From assembly GCA_947579605.1 (NCBI GenBank), contig OX388305.1, positions 23,511,542 to 23,575,541 on the forward strand: a stretch of 64,000 nt of DNA, in the 5' to 3' direction. The notes under the pieces are model-generated. The model searched no databases. It worked only from the letters and a program-made list of their open reading frames with translations, and had not been told where the DNA came from. Each line of letters begins with the position of its first letter. Position 1 is the first letter of the stretch. This DNA is from Athripsodes cinereus (Eukaryota > Arthropoda > Insecta > Trichoptera > Leptoceridae). The translations under genes and the position numbers were made by a program. Below, one piece after another: positions 46,151 to 59,526 of this stretch.

Positions 46151-46479
46151 ATGAATGGATGAAATATATTATTAATTATTATTAATACAATCAATAGATT
46201 CATCTTTTTTCTAAGTTATCAAGCATTAATATTTATCTCATTAATATTAATAAATAGTTAATTCCATTTTTTTAGATTCACATGACTTTCAATCTTCCAA
46301 AATAGTCAACATTGGAAAACGTAACACCGGCGGAGCTTTTTATAAAATGTATAATAATATCTACTATTAAGTAGGTTTATTTATTAAATTGGATATTCGT
46401 TTTTCATATTGAATGCCCCAATATTTATGAAGGATGTGACGTTTTATCCTGGCACATATTATTATTATTGTAATATTGA

Positions 46480-46632
46480 GAAGGGCCACATTCCAGACGT
46501 GCCACCACAGACAGCGTGGCGGCGGCGACCTGTGTCGCCACTGGTGGTGATGGTGTCCACTGGTGAAGAATCCCAACCTGCGGGTCGCATCTTCTCCTCA
46601 CCACACATTCCACTTCTGTGCAAAGTAGCTGA
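46480..46632. other. GC-rich island, open on both strands
   Basis: A ~150-bp block of clearly higher G+C sits between AT-rich flanks. The plus strand reads EKGHIPDVPPQTAWRRRP, VSPLVVMVSTGEESQPAGRI; the minus strand is open in two frames. No splice sites with a good polypyrimidine tract border it. I do not recognise it. It may be an exon or a transposon piece. Confidence 0.3.
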
Positions 46633-46907
46633 AGAAAAAATAAACAAGATTTCACATATGAGATAGATTTATGGACTTTGTAAATAATACGTTGTAAAGT
46701 GTGAAATTCTTCATACACAATTTACATTTTTGAAATTTGCATTTTATATTCCCTAATATTTTATTTGTTGGATATATTTTTTATGTTTTCTATGGCCAAC
46801 AGATTTGAAATATCACGTGGGAAATAATACGAGAATAGCAGAGAGTTTAAATTGGATATGTGAGATCGTAACACAAAATAAAAAATAAGTATTGGAAATA
46901 TTAATCA

Positions 46908-47088
46908 AGTTCGTCGGTAGCCTGGAGGTAGAGTCTCGGCCTTCAGAACAAGGGGTCCGTGGTTCGATCCCAGGTGCCGGCAAACTCCCCTTTCACGACA
47001 CAAGCTTTTAGCTTAGTGTGAAAGGTGTATAAGGTTGTATTTGGGTTTATAACAAAAAACCCAGATATATCTTTGTTAAAAAAAAAAA
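46908..47088 (+). mobile_element. S3 tRNA-derived SINE
   Basis: It is a near-identical third copy: AGTTCGTCGGTAGCCTGGAG, B box GGTTCGATCCC, GCCGGCAAACTCCCC, AACCCAGATATATCTTTG and poly(A). Confidence 0.93.
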
Positions 47089-47099
47089 ATTATGGTAGT

Positions 47100-47990
47100 T
47101 CTTGATTCACGAAAAATACAAAGTCATAGAATCTAACAATTGGATACCATAAATGCTTCTATAAGCTCACAGACAATTTGAAGTAGGTACTTAAATAATT
47201 TAATGAATTGTGTTATTTTGTAATCATAATTGTATTAAACTCCATATCTTTTAGTGTTTCCGAAAACTTTGGTCACATTATTTTCAGTTTTACTTATAGC
47301 AGTGTTTTCTGTGAAGAATATTATAAAATAAATCAGTTCAGTGATAATTTTAAACATAAAACTAAATGAATACATTATTTACTTTGATCCATTGATACAT
47401 ACACCTTTTAAGATAATAAAATAGATAGGATAAGATAATCTTTAACCCTAATTCAATTTCCCAAAAATATCAATCAAGTGGGTAGTGCTGAGAGTCATTT
47501 TGTTCCCTTGTTCCACCTAAATGCTGCTTCTTCAAAAGGGACTACACAATGATATTATTATTTATTATGTACATTGTTATTATTATCTTATACAGGTATT
47601 ATTCTTATTTTATCTGATCAAAAGTTTTGATGGCTTGGGAGTGCATTCTTGAATTAGAGCAGCTAGACATTGTGACGGCTCTGTATCCAGACATCCTCAA
47701 TATTTGAGTTATTTTTATTATTTCTGATAAAACATTTCTTTCCTAAAAATCTTCATTTTAAGACTTATTTTTAGTACATGATTTTAAAGGTCCTCGAAAT
47801 GATCCTTTAGGTGGACCAATATTTGCAAAGAATTTCTTAAATTTCTGAATCTGAATAATGGTTCGTCTCCAGTATTGCATTCTGAGTGAATTCAATAAAA
47901 AATAACATCTTTCAAAATACGTAGGTATATGAAAATATAAAAGGTTTGGAGTTTATTTTTTGTGTGGTGTGAATCAAGCACTAAGTTAAC
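47100..47990. other. AT-rich non-coding stretch
   Basis: No gene or named repeat. Confidence 0.5.
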
Positions 47991-47995
47991 TGTTT

Positions 47996-48560
47996 TTGTT
48001 TTACATATTACCAAATAATTTGCTACCTTCGACATACTCTTCCAAAGTAGCATCACAATATGAAAATTCTAAGCTGTTAAATGTCAGACAGATCTATATG
48101 ATGAGATTGATGACGGAAGTAGAAAAAAATGTTAAATCCATGGATGTGGTTCCACATTGTAGATATACAAGACAGATTGGAAATCTTGATGTGCCGCAAG
48201 TTTCGACCTCATTTGCAAGAAGATTTCATACATTTCTCGAGCCACGTCTCTATAATCAACTACAGAGTGTTCTGGGTCCAGTCCAGATAGGAGTGCTGTA
48301 ACGAAGACTGGGGTATATTCGTTTCTGCTAAACCTGAGACTGGACGATTCTGAGAGCCTGCTGTGTAGCGTTCCGGTCTGAAGACAATATCTTGTTTTGC
48401 TATATCCATTTTTTATTGCTATTGTTTTTTTTTATAATTTGTTTCACAATATTACCTCGATACGGGTGCAAACCCAGTGAGGTAGTATTAAATGTATAAA
48501 TGAATTTTAATTGTGAAAATGCTATATTTTGTGTTGCATAATATTTCTGGAATAAATATG
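47996..48560 (+). pseudogene. LINE-J carboxyl-terminal fragment and 3' UTR
   Basis: The plus-strand frame to 48301 reads NNLLPSTYSSKVASQYENSK, LLNVRQIYMMRLMTEVEKNV and DVPQVSTSFARRFHTFLEPR, then LYNQL. The pattern LLP-S-x-x-x-x-V-A-x-Q-Y...LLNVRQ-Y...R-RF..FL-x-P-x-x-YN is the end of an insect non-LTR reverse transcriptase that I recognise as a motif but cannot place in a clade. The 3' UTR with TACGGGTGCAAACCCAGTG continues to roughly 48.55 kb. The upstream enzyme is missing. Confidence 0.7.
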
Positions 48561-50890
48561 AAAGTAATCATTTTATTTTGGTGAAGATGAATCGCGGTAA
48601 TTGACTTATTATTTTAAACGAAGAATCAGTCTAAGCCGGAAAATTCACATTGCGCAACATAAATATTTAAATAACTCTAAATTTGTAATTTTATTTATGA
48701 AACATTCCTCAACATATTGTGTTGTGCATGCTGTGAGTCATATTATTATTATCCATATTTCGTTTTTTAAGAAGGATGGGTTGGACTCTAAATAAATAAA
48801 TGATTTGCATTACCATTGTTCACGTCAAGTGTTTTTGTAGGATGCTTCTACAGGAAGATGAGAGGGTGTGTAGGTAGTTGATAATAATATAGCCACTATA
48901 GAAAGTGGATAAGTGTGTAATATGCATTCTTAGGTGCTATAATACAAACAAGAGTTATGGGAACCTCTGTGTATTTTTTTTATGAAATAGATTATATCTA
49001 CACTCATTTTAGTAAATAAAAATATATCGATGTAAGTAATGACTCATCCAGTTTTGTGACTAGATGCTTCAAATTGAGGAGGATGAAAAAGTTTTACTTC
49101 GGTAGTGGAAAATAGGCTGAAGATAGATTTCGAATTATGTAAGAAAAACCGCTGGGAGAAAGTGGATGCATTAATGCAGTGTGGAAAGAAGAATGATGAT
49201 GGTTTGGAAAATAAAATGGTTTGGAAAGAAAAATGATGATTTGGAGTTTTGGAGCTTGAAGGAATCATAAAATATCTTAAAAAAATCTTAAAATACTCTT
49301 ATAAGCTACAAAACGTACATACATTTGTACATGTATTATATAGCAAAAGAAAGGAACTCCCATGTAAATGGGATACTAAGCAGTTTGCTTGGTCTTTCTT
49401 TGCGTTATTTTGTCATAAGTATCTCCTTGCGTTCAACTTGGATAAATCGTCCTATAAAAGACGTATTGCTTTAATCTCAGTAACAATATTCTCTGGGCAG
49501 CAAATTCAAGTCAGGCAACTAAGCCATCGATTAAAAAAATGCCTTATTTTAAAATATGTGATCAAACGGCAATAAGTGCTGTAGAGATAGAGACCTAATT
49601 CAGTACGGTTACGTTAATACTCAAGATGATATCCCTCTGGGTGTTGGTAAAATATTCATTGGGTCAGACATTACGTATACCAACATAGTCAGGTTGTTAC
49701 ATATTATGTATTCTTTTTGACACAATATGTTACAATATTAAAATTATGAGGAGACCACAGGCACGAACTGTATGAATTATACATTTATTATGTTTATACA
49801 TTGCTTCAATTTCATTTACTTTCTACTGGTTTCATTTTTAACATCGGAAAGTCCCTTCAGTTTCATAGTTGCTTCCGTGTACGACGCTGCAGATCACTAT
49901 TTGTATTTCCACCTTTTTGATTGTTTTCATCGTGGGCTCATACCAACTTTTTCTTTTCCCAAATCAAATACGTACAAGCATTCCTATTTCTGAAACAAAT
50001 AGAAAATATAAACTTAGGCACATGAATATTATTTTTACCGCCCGCCCACCTTTTTTTCTTGTTAAGACTCTCCAAGACACGTTTTCTGATCATTTCAAGA
50101 ATTCTATAAATTTAAAGATTATTTTTTAAGGTTAGCCTCCGTCTCTGTACTCAAGTTTAGTATAAGCCGGACTTCACGAACAATAAATACGTTAAAGATT
50201 CTTTTTAAATTCTTTTATTTTTCTTGTAGGAAGCCATCCACCCTGGCGTATTGTTATTGTACTGCTGGAATATTTTTGTTATTTTACTTCTCAATGTGAT
50301 GTTCCTTTGTGGTCGGTTGGCTTTTTGAAGTGCCAAGAAATAGTCGGACAAAATATGAACGAAGACGAGAAAAACTAGAACCAATGTCGAATAATTATTG
50401 CCAGTATTAGTTTATTTTATAAAAATTGTAGATTTTTCAGATTTTAGATTTTTTTCTAGAATTTGTGTTTGTACGAGAATGAAAATCTAGATCTTTAGAC
50501 TTAAAATGAGTCAAAGAAGCCCTTGAAATTACACTACAATCAACGTGTAAAATTTAATATTACATGCAGTTCCAGTACGAATATATTGACTATTTTTCGT
50601 CTCGATGAAAAATATTTTGAAGCTTATATAATTAAAATGTTTGATTTGTGAAAAATTCTGTTATTATGCATTTAAAACATTTTATATCTATCACAAATAC
50701 TTGAAATATCGTGATGGAAATGTAAAAAATATGTTGCCTATTGCCATATGCCGTATCCTACAACATTGTATAATTTGTATAAAAATTTGGCAATACGAGT
50801 AGGTTTTTGTTAGTTCTTTCGTCAATCGACGTAGTACTATTACTACGACATCAAGGCATATCATTTAAATTTGTAATTTTTTCTCTCCTT
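48560..50890. other. Non-coding stretch, frames unassigned
   Basis: The 108-residue frame at 49249-49575 and smaller frames near 49.8-50.1 kb show no motif. A weak possibility is that 49360-49560 (WDTKQFAWSFFALFCHKY) is decayed transposon coding. No gene is supported. Confidence 0.4.
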
Positions 50891-50894
50891 GCTA

Positions 50895-51062
50895 TTAAAA
50901 AAATAAGACATTTAGGATGGGTGGCATACCCCATCGTTGTTTTGTAGATGTTCATTGTCTTACACATGAAGTTCACACGAACACCTGCTTTCTGCAGGTC
51001 ACTCGAAATCTTACTAAAAAGAATGGAAGATATTGTAACTTTACCGGGGACTCTTCGGTATT
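50895..51062 (-). repeat. S1 SINE-like copy, 5' two thirds
   Basis: The plus strand reads AATAAGACATTTAGGATGGG, TGGCATACCCCATCG, ACACCTGCTTTCTGCAGGTC, ACTCGAAATCTTAC and CTTTACCGGGGACTCTTCGG, i.e. S1 in reverse without its 3' terminus. Confidence 0.8.
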
Positions 51063-51429
51063 ACGTACAACTATAGTTTGAAGTTTGAATATTCTGATAG
51101 CGCTATACATCGTCTGCATTTAATATTGGTCGCAGTATATTTTCTAAGGATTTAAATTGTATTCCTTTTATCACACAATATGATTGTTGTAGAAGTGGCA
51201 TTCAATGGATAAAATTAGGACCTTAACGCATGGGAGTGTTGTTAAAAATTAATATGAAATTGTTTGAACTACAATGAGACCATTTGGGTGAATATGTTTA
51301 TTGTGTGATACCTACTAATAATACTATTATTGCATGTTTGTATTATTTATTTAGGTATTTATACTTATTCATTCATAAAATAGTTCTGTAATAGTTATAA
51401 GAATTTTCAACTCAATCTTATGAATTCAT

Positions 51430-51563
51430 CATCATCATCTCCGTTGGTGTCTTAATCCTGAGGATCGTGACCATCATGCCTCGTTCTGTGGGCCATCTGT
51501 TTCCACCTTGAGCGTTCCTCCGCCATGTACAAGGCCCCGTGTAGTGAACTCCGTGTCGCCTCC
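51430..51563 (-). pseudogene. LINE-D 3' end
   Basis: The minus strand reads FKEATRSSLHGALYMAEERS, RWKQMAHRTRHDGHDPQD-stop (stop at 51452), then GATGATGATGATGAATTC as tail. It is the better of the two LINE-D copies; the other is at 25735. Confidence 0.78.
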
Positions 51564-51875
51564 TTAAATTGGTCGCTTATAAATCACTTAATTTTATTTA
51601 TGTATACCACTAATGCGTTTCTTTCAAATGAGAGATCAAGGACTATCAATATGCAATATGCGGAAAATCTGAGACTCCATAATTCGACTCAGTTCCATTC
51701 CATAACTCAACAAGTCGAAAAATTCGAAATAGATTTAAGCCCTATCAACGCCAGTCTTACAATTTCGCAAATACCTAAATGATATAAAAAAAAATATACG
51801 GTTATCTTTAAAGACAACGTATATCTTAAACAGTGCGATTGTTATAGGTATAGTAGGTATATTTTACTTCCTGTA

Positions 51876-52074
51876 GGGTTACTCTTGACAAAATCTAAAC
51901 ACGTTCTAAATCTTGTTCATACGACGCGCGAAGTGACTATTGGCCAAGACGCGCGAAGTGAGGCGCGGTAGCGGTAGCGCGGTGTTTTTGACCATAGTCC
52001 CTTCGTGCGTCGTATGATCAAGATCAAGACTAGATTAAGAACGTATTTAGATTGTGTCAAGAGTGTGTTCCCTG
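51876..52074. mobile_element. MITE-like element with GC-rich core
   Basis: The left arm (ACTCTTGACAAAATCTAAAC, CGTTCTAAATC, TCATACGACGCGCGAAG) and the reverse of the right arm (ACTCTTGACACAATCTAAAT, CGTTCTTAATC, TCATACGACGCACGAAG) pair over ~70 bp with small indels. The loop is GC-rich (GAGGCGCGGTAGCGGTAGCG) and repeats GACGCGCGAAGTGA. No coding capacity. A target duplication was not resolved. The minus-strand frame is an artefact. Confidence 0.85.
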
Positions 52075-52079
52075 TTGTG

Positions 52080-55055
52080 CTTTTAAAACAAAAAATAGTT
52101 AAGTATAACAAAATCGAAAAAAAAAAATACGATTTCTCGAATTGTTTTAGTTTTATTAAGTACTTATAATTTTTAATTCATATGTGAACGGTGTATGGTG
52201 AAAGATAATATTTCAGACGTTAGGAGTATAAATTAAATAAATATACCTAGCAGGTGTAGGAATATAAATTTTTATAGGCAGTTAAATTTTGGAATTGGTC
52301 AAGTGAAAAAAAGTTACCGTATATAAATCATTAAAGTGAGAGCATATTTTTTGTATCACTGTTTACTTCATTTAACAATATTTCCGCATCTGTGATAAAT
52401 AGTTCAACAAAATCCTCCCCTTAAATTGAACATAAAACGTACCTAACATGATTAAAAAATATATATTCTATATTCAAACAATGAGAGAGATGAGTTCAGG
52501 TAACAATAAGAATACAATAGAACGGCGATTGTCAACTGTTATTATATTATTCATTCCATATTTGATTTGAAATTACGCGACGTTCTATGTGCGAATTTAA
52601 CACACTTAGGGCTTACCGGAATCCTTCATAGAACGAGTTCTATCAGTATTCAACTGTCAACTCGAGTATCAAAAAATATATCTGATCTGATGACGTTCTG
52701 TACCTATACAGTCAGTATGAACAGGGCGACCCCTCTCAAATTGATTATTTCGCACAATAGAACACGAAACGATCTATTTTTAAATGTAACAGGGTTGTAA
52801 TAAGGTCAGAACATATTATGAAAAATTATTTATATACTTATAAATAAATTTTCACCGGTGTATAAAAACCATATAAAATCATCGCCAAAAAATTAATAGT
52901 CGAGATTTAATCGCACGGACCAGTTCATGGTCTTCCGAGTTGACTGCGCATCTACAATATAAATATTATTGCTTAATGAGATAATTTTCAGAGTTCTCTG
53001 TGTCGATATTTAGGTAAAAAAAATCCATAATGAAATTATAAACAAATGTTTTTTCTTTTATACCTATTCATTTTTATTGAGACTACGTCTTTCTTTTTGA
53101 AAAAAAAATTGTTTTTAATATCAGTGTTCAGAATGTAGGTATTTCTATTTTTAAATATCCAGATTCAACTCAAAAATATAGCCCCTTAAATAAAAGAAAG
53201 GTTCCATGTGTAAAATATCTTGTCAATTTGCAATAAAAAAAAACAGCACACTAAACGCAAAAATTGCCATAAGATATCCTATAAATTTATTTAGTTGGAA
53301 AGTGCTATTTACTGAAAACGATACATTGTTTTTTATTTTGAAAAATATGAAAAATAATACTTAATTAACACCTAATACAATTTTAGTAATTACTTGCTAA
53401 AAAAACATGAAATACAGCGCGTGCTGCGTATTGGTGCAAATCAATTTGCCAACAATGGTGAAAATATGATTAGTGATTACACGTGGTCCTATAATAATCA
53501 TGTAGGTATTTATTAGGTAAGTAGGTACTATAGATACATCAGGATTCATCTGTACAACGTCAGTATCATATTCTATATTCAAAGTAGTGAGAGGCATTGT
53601 TGCCATTATTATTATTATTATATTGTTGTTCCTGTATGACCACTGCGCAGCGTATTGTGCGCAGATTAGGAACAATCAAAATAAGAATGGTAATTTTTTA
53701 CACGTTCTTTATTCAAACGGTCGCATTTTTGTTTGCTTATGTTCCGCATTCGATCACGAACGAGGGGAGCACTACAAAAAATATTGTTACCTAAGTATCT
53801 ATCTAATGTATTTATTATATTTATTAATTTTACAAATATTGTTTGTGATATGTGCTTTAATTACATACGACTAAATTTAGTACTTGTTAGGTACATGTTA
53901 GACAATATTCAGATGTGTGGGTATAGATTACTTTAGATTAGATGATTTATTGAAAATAACGAGAAAAGTAACTGATTAAAATACGTAAAGTGACACAAAT
54001 TACCTAATTGAAGTAAAATAAATTGTTATTTATTGTACCTACTTATTTATCCGCAACATTTCATATAATTCTAATAATATTAATATGCAACTTCTGACGT
54101 GGATACCTGTATGTGTCCGTGATTCAGCCGAGATCATTTATATATTTTGAAATATTTGTAATTTTCTAACAAATCGTAGTGTCCTTGAGGTGCTTTGGTA
54201 CGTGAATTACACTGTAATGTTGTTTATACAAAATAATATATATTTTTAAATGTACGAATTATTCTTTGTTTTAATTTAATTTTAATTAACATTTTCAAAC
54301 TCAATGTTTTAATTTAAGTATTGTAATGCCATGCGTATATATACCTACTCCATTTTATTTATTAATTTTCATCGTTATTTTAAATATAAGATTTATTTCA
54401 CTTCTACAACTTTATTGTTTAAAACCATCTAAAAATTTGAAATTTCATGATATTTCACCTCTTTGGAGTAAAAAAATAATTTCGTTGTACAAATCTAACC
54501 AATTTAGTAAAATTGTGTCCATACTTTTTTTTATTAAATTTTACAAAGGAACTATTGTTATTAAAATCTTGGCCCCTGCTAATCCATGTAAATGTGTACC
54601 TATACTTTTTATTCATTGGATTGTGATGTATGTATTGTGAACTCATATAATATATATTTTGTGTAGGTATATTATTGCATTATTATAATTATTGTTGTAT
54701 TAGTTAATCCGAATTTACCGCCTTCACAATCATGATACTCACACAATATAATTATTAATACGGACGTTTGTTGTTGTATTATGTGTGTCATGAAATATTT
54801 TTTCTTATTTGTGACATTTGCATTTCAGTGTTTAAGCCCCACATGATAACACAAATAAGAAATTTTGTTCATTGTTCTTTTATATTAGGTAATATTTTTT
54901 TTATTTTATTTACTTCTCTTTCAGGCGAAGAAATTTTATAGAAAGAGTGAGTGAGCAAGACACCAATCTTTATTCTTTAAATCAAAATTATGTCCATGAA
55001 CTAGAATAAGTTTCTTATTTAGCTTGGTTTTTGTATATAATGCATCCAACTACTA
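52080..55055. other. AT-rich non-coding stretch
   Basis: No gene or named repeat. A small palindrome-like CTGCGCAGCGTATTGTGCGC lies at 53643. Frames at 53397-53936 and 54326-54640 lack motifs. Confidence 0.45.
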
Positions 55056-55057
55056 GA

Positions 55058-55262
55058 ACTATGTATATTATCACAGCATATTCCACAAGTGGGGTAGCCA
55101 GCAGACAACCTGCATGTAATAAACATGTGCAATAACACTCTGTGTACTAAAAAAATAAGACATTCAGGATGGGCGGCAAACCTCATCGTTGAATTGAAAA
55201 TATATTTTTTTTTTAATTTTTCGAACACATGCCTTTTACAGAACACTCAGGATTTTTATGGA
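55058..55262 (-). repeat. S1 SINE-like copy
   Basis: The plus strand reads TATCACAGCATATTCCACAA, GTGGGGTAGCCAGCAGACAA, AATAAGACATTCAGGATGGG, CAAACCTCATCGTTGAATTG and CATGCCTTTTACAGAACACT. The first ~50 bp of the element (5' end) are lost. Confidence 0.85.
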
Positions 55263-55264
55263 AC

Positions 55265-55850
55265 CGGCATTAAATGTACATGCATAAAACTTTTTTTAAA
55301 AGTTGTAATTAGAAGTCAATGTCCAATAAACGCAGATAATCCAATGGCTACCTCATTTATGGGAATTGATATAATTATGTAAAATACAGACAGTCCCGTT
55401 TCATTGGGATATATTTTTGTAGAATCCAAAATTCAACCTGGAATGTTCGTTAGGTCAAAAACTTTAAAATAAAAGGAAATTTAAACAACGTCAAATTTTG
55501 AGTGAAAAAATAAAATTGAATAAAATAATAAATAAAATAAAGGACACGGCCACAATAAACTTAGGTAGGTATGTATAAATTGTAGGTATACCTAATTGAA
55601 AGGACGCGAACACTTTAATTGTGTGACCACGGGGGGTGTCCGAATAAGTAACGTCAAGTAGGTAACAATATCTACTGGATACAGATTGGCTATTAGGTAT
55701 TATAATTATAATATTATGAATATTAAATACAAGCCGTACTCCTATATACGTCAATCTGATATTCAAATAAAACTCACTGAAATTTTAGTAAAATAACGTT
55801 CCGCAAACGTAAAACATCAAGCCGATTTTTAATTTCATCTAACATAATTC
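55265..55850. other. Non-coding stretch
   Basis: No supported gene. GTGACCACGGGGGGTGTCCG at about 55622 is an isolated GC-rich word. Confidence 0.45.
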
Positions 55851-55854
55851 CGTC

Positions 55855-56132
55855 GAGTAGGTAATATAGAATAGAATTGGTCTCTCACTCTTTTCCGTAA
55901 GTTTTCGAGTGGATTGTAAATTGTGGGTGTTTTATAACCTACATATCATATAAAAAAATAAAAAAATATCTTACATCTTGAATTTAGCGATGAGGTTTTC
56001 CACTCATCTTGATTTTCTTATTTTTTGTTGGCACAGAGAGGACAGTTGGCATGTTTATTGCATGTGGCTGGTCTGCTGGCTTCCTCGCTTGTGGGATATG
56101 CCGTGATGGAATAGTAGTACTGTAGTAGTAGG
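55855..56132 (+). repeat. S1 element, near full length, with TAG tail
   Basis: CCGTCGAGTAGG, TTGGTCTCTCACTCTTTTCC, AAGTTTTCGAGTGGATTGTA, TTAGCGATGAGGTTTTCCAC, GGCACAGAGAGGACAGTTGG, CTGCTGGCTTCCTCGCTTGT and GATATGCCGTGATGGAATAG are followed by TAGTACTGTAGTAGTAGG. Confidence 0.88.
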
Positions 56133-56734
56133 TATGTTCAACAATTGAAACTCAACGATTAGTGCCTTCATTTTTGGAATGTCCCAAACATTTAGGGCAG
56201 TGAGTTTGTTGGCAACCTTATTCATCGGAATTCTATCATGTCATAGGCCAGATGTCGGTAAGTACTTATTGCTAGGTATTTTTTACAAACAAGTTTTAAA
56301 AGTCTCGTATAAATCCGTTTAATATTAAAAATCCGTAAATGGATTTATTGCAATGCGAGGTATGCATGCAATCAAAAGAGTATTTTATTTCTGAGTTGCC
56401 AATTTTATCGAAAAATTATTATTAGTTTGTGGAATTTTATTAATCATTATAACACGGGATATCAATAATTTATGTAGTAGCGAGTTATTAATTCGGATAC
56501 CTGCTGTATTAGAGAATATCTCACCTCGGAACATGTAACAATATTATTTATTGACAATTATATTTTATTTGACAATTTATATAATACCTCATGATAAAAA
56601 AATATTACAAATAATATTTGTACCCAGTTTTGTACGTCATATTCAAATAATATTATTTTCTGCTTTTCCTTAATACTTTTTCAGAATTAACATAAATGAA
56701 TCTAGAGAGTCATCTAAAACTTCTTCTTGTTATT

Positions 56735-56978
56735 ATTGACCACCATCACGGCATATCCACAAAACGAGGGACCAGCAAATCAGCCGCATGTAGCAAACAT
56801 GCAAGCTGTCCTCTTTGTTCAAACAAACAATTAATTAATTCAGGATGAGAGGCAAAGCTCCTCGCTAAATTTAACTTGTATAATGTCTATATTTTTCCGA
56901 CACCTGCCTTTTACGGGACACTCGAAAACTTACGGAAAAGAGTTGAAGACCAACTCTTCGCCGGGTGCTCCACGAAAC
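56735..56978 (-). repeat. S1 element, near full length
   Basis: The plus strand runs from CACCATCACGGCATATCCAC, TCCTCTTTGTTCAAACAAAC and CTCCTCGCTAAATTTAAC to ACACCTGCCTTTTACGGGAC, ACTCGAAAACTTACGGAAAA and GCCGGGTGCTCCACG. The frame at 56876-57094 crosses it and is not a gene. Confidence 0.88.
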
Positions 56979-56979
56979 A

Positions 56980-59520
56980 AGGTTATTGTAGATCATCGAT
57001 ACTTCAGATGTTGTACTTGAGGACAAGCAATCCTTTCATCTTTTTGGTGATCGTGAATGTAAACCAGTCGGTGAATCCTTTGCAGCGACTTTAACCGCTT
57101 TTATTATTAGCTTCTGTTAGTATTATCTTTGTCTCATTCCATCTCACTATATCCTCCATGTCGTGTATTCTCCTAAATTTACTTGATGGCGTATAGGTAA
57201 GCATGTGACATTTTTCTACATTGTATACTTAGGAGAGATCCTCACGAAGTCAGAGTTAAAACTCTTGAAAGCAATCAGTAAAGTCTTATGAAGTCAGTTT
57301 GTAATTTTAATTTTAACTCAAACTTCCACTTTGTACCAAAGTCCACAACACGGAACAGCTATCCACAATACTTGTCTATGAAGTATTATTAAACATAGCA
57401 TGTAATTAAATGAAAACATTTAGTAGAAAAAGTCATCATCATTATAGAGTGCAAATTCAAAGTTCTGTTGTCAACGCGTTGGAAACTGGTTCCCTGTTTG
57501 GCTGTTAGTACATAATATCTACCACACCCTTGATCCAGTGATTTGGGGTGAAAATGACAACAACTATCGCATTATTTCCTTTGGCAAAGGGTGAACGCAT
57601 TGCTATTGTTTAATCTCTGTAAAGAGTACTATTCCATTTAATATTTATACCCCTTATCGCAACCACCTACCCTCTTGACAATATTGAAATAAAAAATATT
57701 TTGGGGGCATTACTGTTAGTAGAATTATTATTTTTCTACCCTCCCTGTTAGTTTGTTGTTCGTTATAAAGCTAAGAGGAAAGCTTTTTTTAATCAATTGT
57801 ACCAAATCTGATCTGATAACTAATTGATGTTTTGCTTTCGATCAACGAATCGCGATAGTACGTTTATTACTATTTTCGTATTCTGGCTTAATCTACGAGT
57901 TTTGGTTTGCCATCAATAAGCCTACTGTAATAGGTTTGTTTATTTTTTAAATTTACCATTTTTTTAATAAATAGGTATTCGATTTGCTGATACCGCTTTT
58001 CTGCATAACATTATTGAAACAGCTGGTAGATTTTACGCCACTATTTATTTGGTATGTCTTAATCAGATTTTTTTAGGCATACCTAACCTATGAAAGTTTA
58101 AAAAAGTGGTAATGTAGAAAAAACAAAGAAAACTAGTTAAAATATCAGAATCACCGTAAAATGTTTACCAATGTATGTACCTTCAAAGTTGTGGAAAAAC
58201 AGGAATTATAAATAAAATATTACCAAACATTGGAATCAAAGTTTATAGACAGTATTCAACTAAAACCAAAAAGTGCATTGAATAAGTCATTTAGTTTTCT
58301 ATCAACTTTCTGTTATCGATTGATTTACATTGAAAATAAATTCCATGTCATCTAGTACTAGCATAATAGTGGAATTTTAAACTGTGTTTAGGGTTTAAAG
58401 ATTTGCCTAAGCTCCCTAGTGAAAAGTCACGTGTCCACGCTTAACTGAAAATGTAAAATGTCAATCAAAATGTGAAAATATTAAATTACAATCCATTGCA
58501 TTGTCATGCACGATGCATTAGTTAAAGGGTGAGAATCTGTTATCGGACGATGGATTTCTTGCGGAACATCGAAATATTACATACTCTAGTTCTGCCATAT
58601 GAAAATGCAGGCAATGAATGTCAGAACAGTTTTATTAATAAATGTGGATCAATTTAGGCAAACGATTTATTTAAAATTTGCTGATTGGTATTGATTCTTT
58701 GTCTAGCTTTTTTCGCGTTTAGTTTTTTTGTAGCTTGTTGATTTAAAAATTAGAGCGATGTTGTGTGATTTGCTTAACGATCCTAGTTAGGGTACCTCAG
58801 GATGGCTAAATTGTAGTTCGATTGGCAACGTTTGTCTCAATGCATCATCTGTTATTTATTCTCAATAAAATGATTACATAAACCAAAGATGCTGTGACGG
58901 TATCTAAATAGAAATAGTTCAAAGTAGACCGTTAATTAATAATATTATTATCGACTTCGTGCCATTGAATCAGGTAACTCGTATTCTTGGTACTGTTAGA
59001 TGCTAACTGTCTGTAATAACAATAATAATTATTTGTAGCCATTGTAATGGAATTCCAAATAAAACACAGATTGTTGCGACATTTTGTAATAGACGTATTG
59101 TACAAAATGTGTCGTCGGAACTTTTTGAAAATGTTGCCTCTTTTGTTAAAGCCGTTTGAGTGACGGGACACAAGTGAATCTATCATTGTCACGAATTATT
59201 GTTAGGAACACCCAAACAAGTCTCCATATAAACGTTGCACGATCATTTGGAGTTTTATTATGTGGATATATGGGAATGTATGTAATCGGTTATAAGTACA
59301 AAGGTAACAATAATGATTGATTAAATTTTTAAGTGTGTGTATGCTTTATTATGTAGTATTATCGTTTATTGTCAATATGGCTGCTTGATTATCTTTTGGG
59401 GTTCAATACTTTGTGACCACAATGAACCCTTCCTTTCTTTTCAATACTAGGTGTTCTGAATATAAAATTTTGGTTATTTTTGCGTTGTATTGTATTTTTA
59501 TTCGCTATATTTTGATAATA
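56980..59520. other. AT-rich non-coding stretch
   Basis: No gene or named repeat. The minus-strand frame at 58932-59192 has no motif. Confidence 0.45.
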
Positions 59521-59526
59521 AAAACA

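Noticed and set aside
49249..49575. 108-residue frame as a gene
   Set aside because: No recognised domain, no bias in codon use, and no start or splice evidence.
54326..54640. 104-residue hydrophobic frame
   Set aside because: Composition is that of the AT-rich flanks, with no motif, no codon bias and no splice context.
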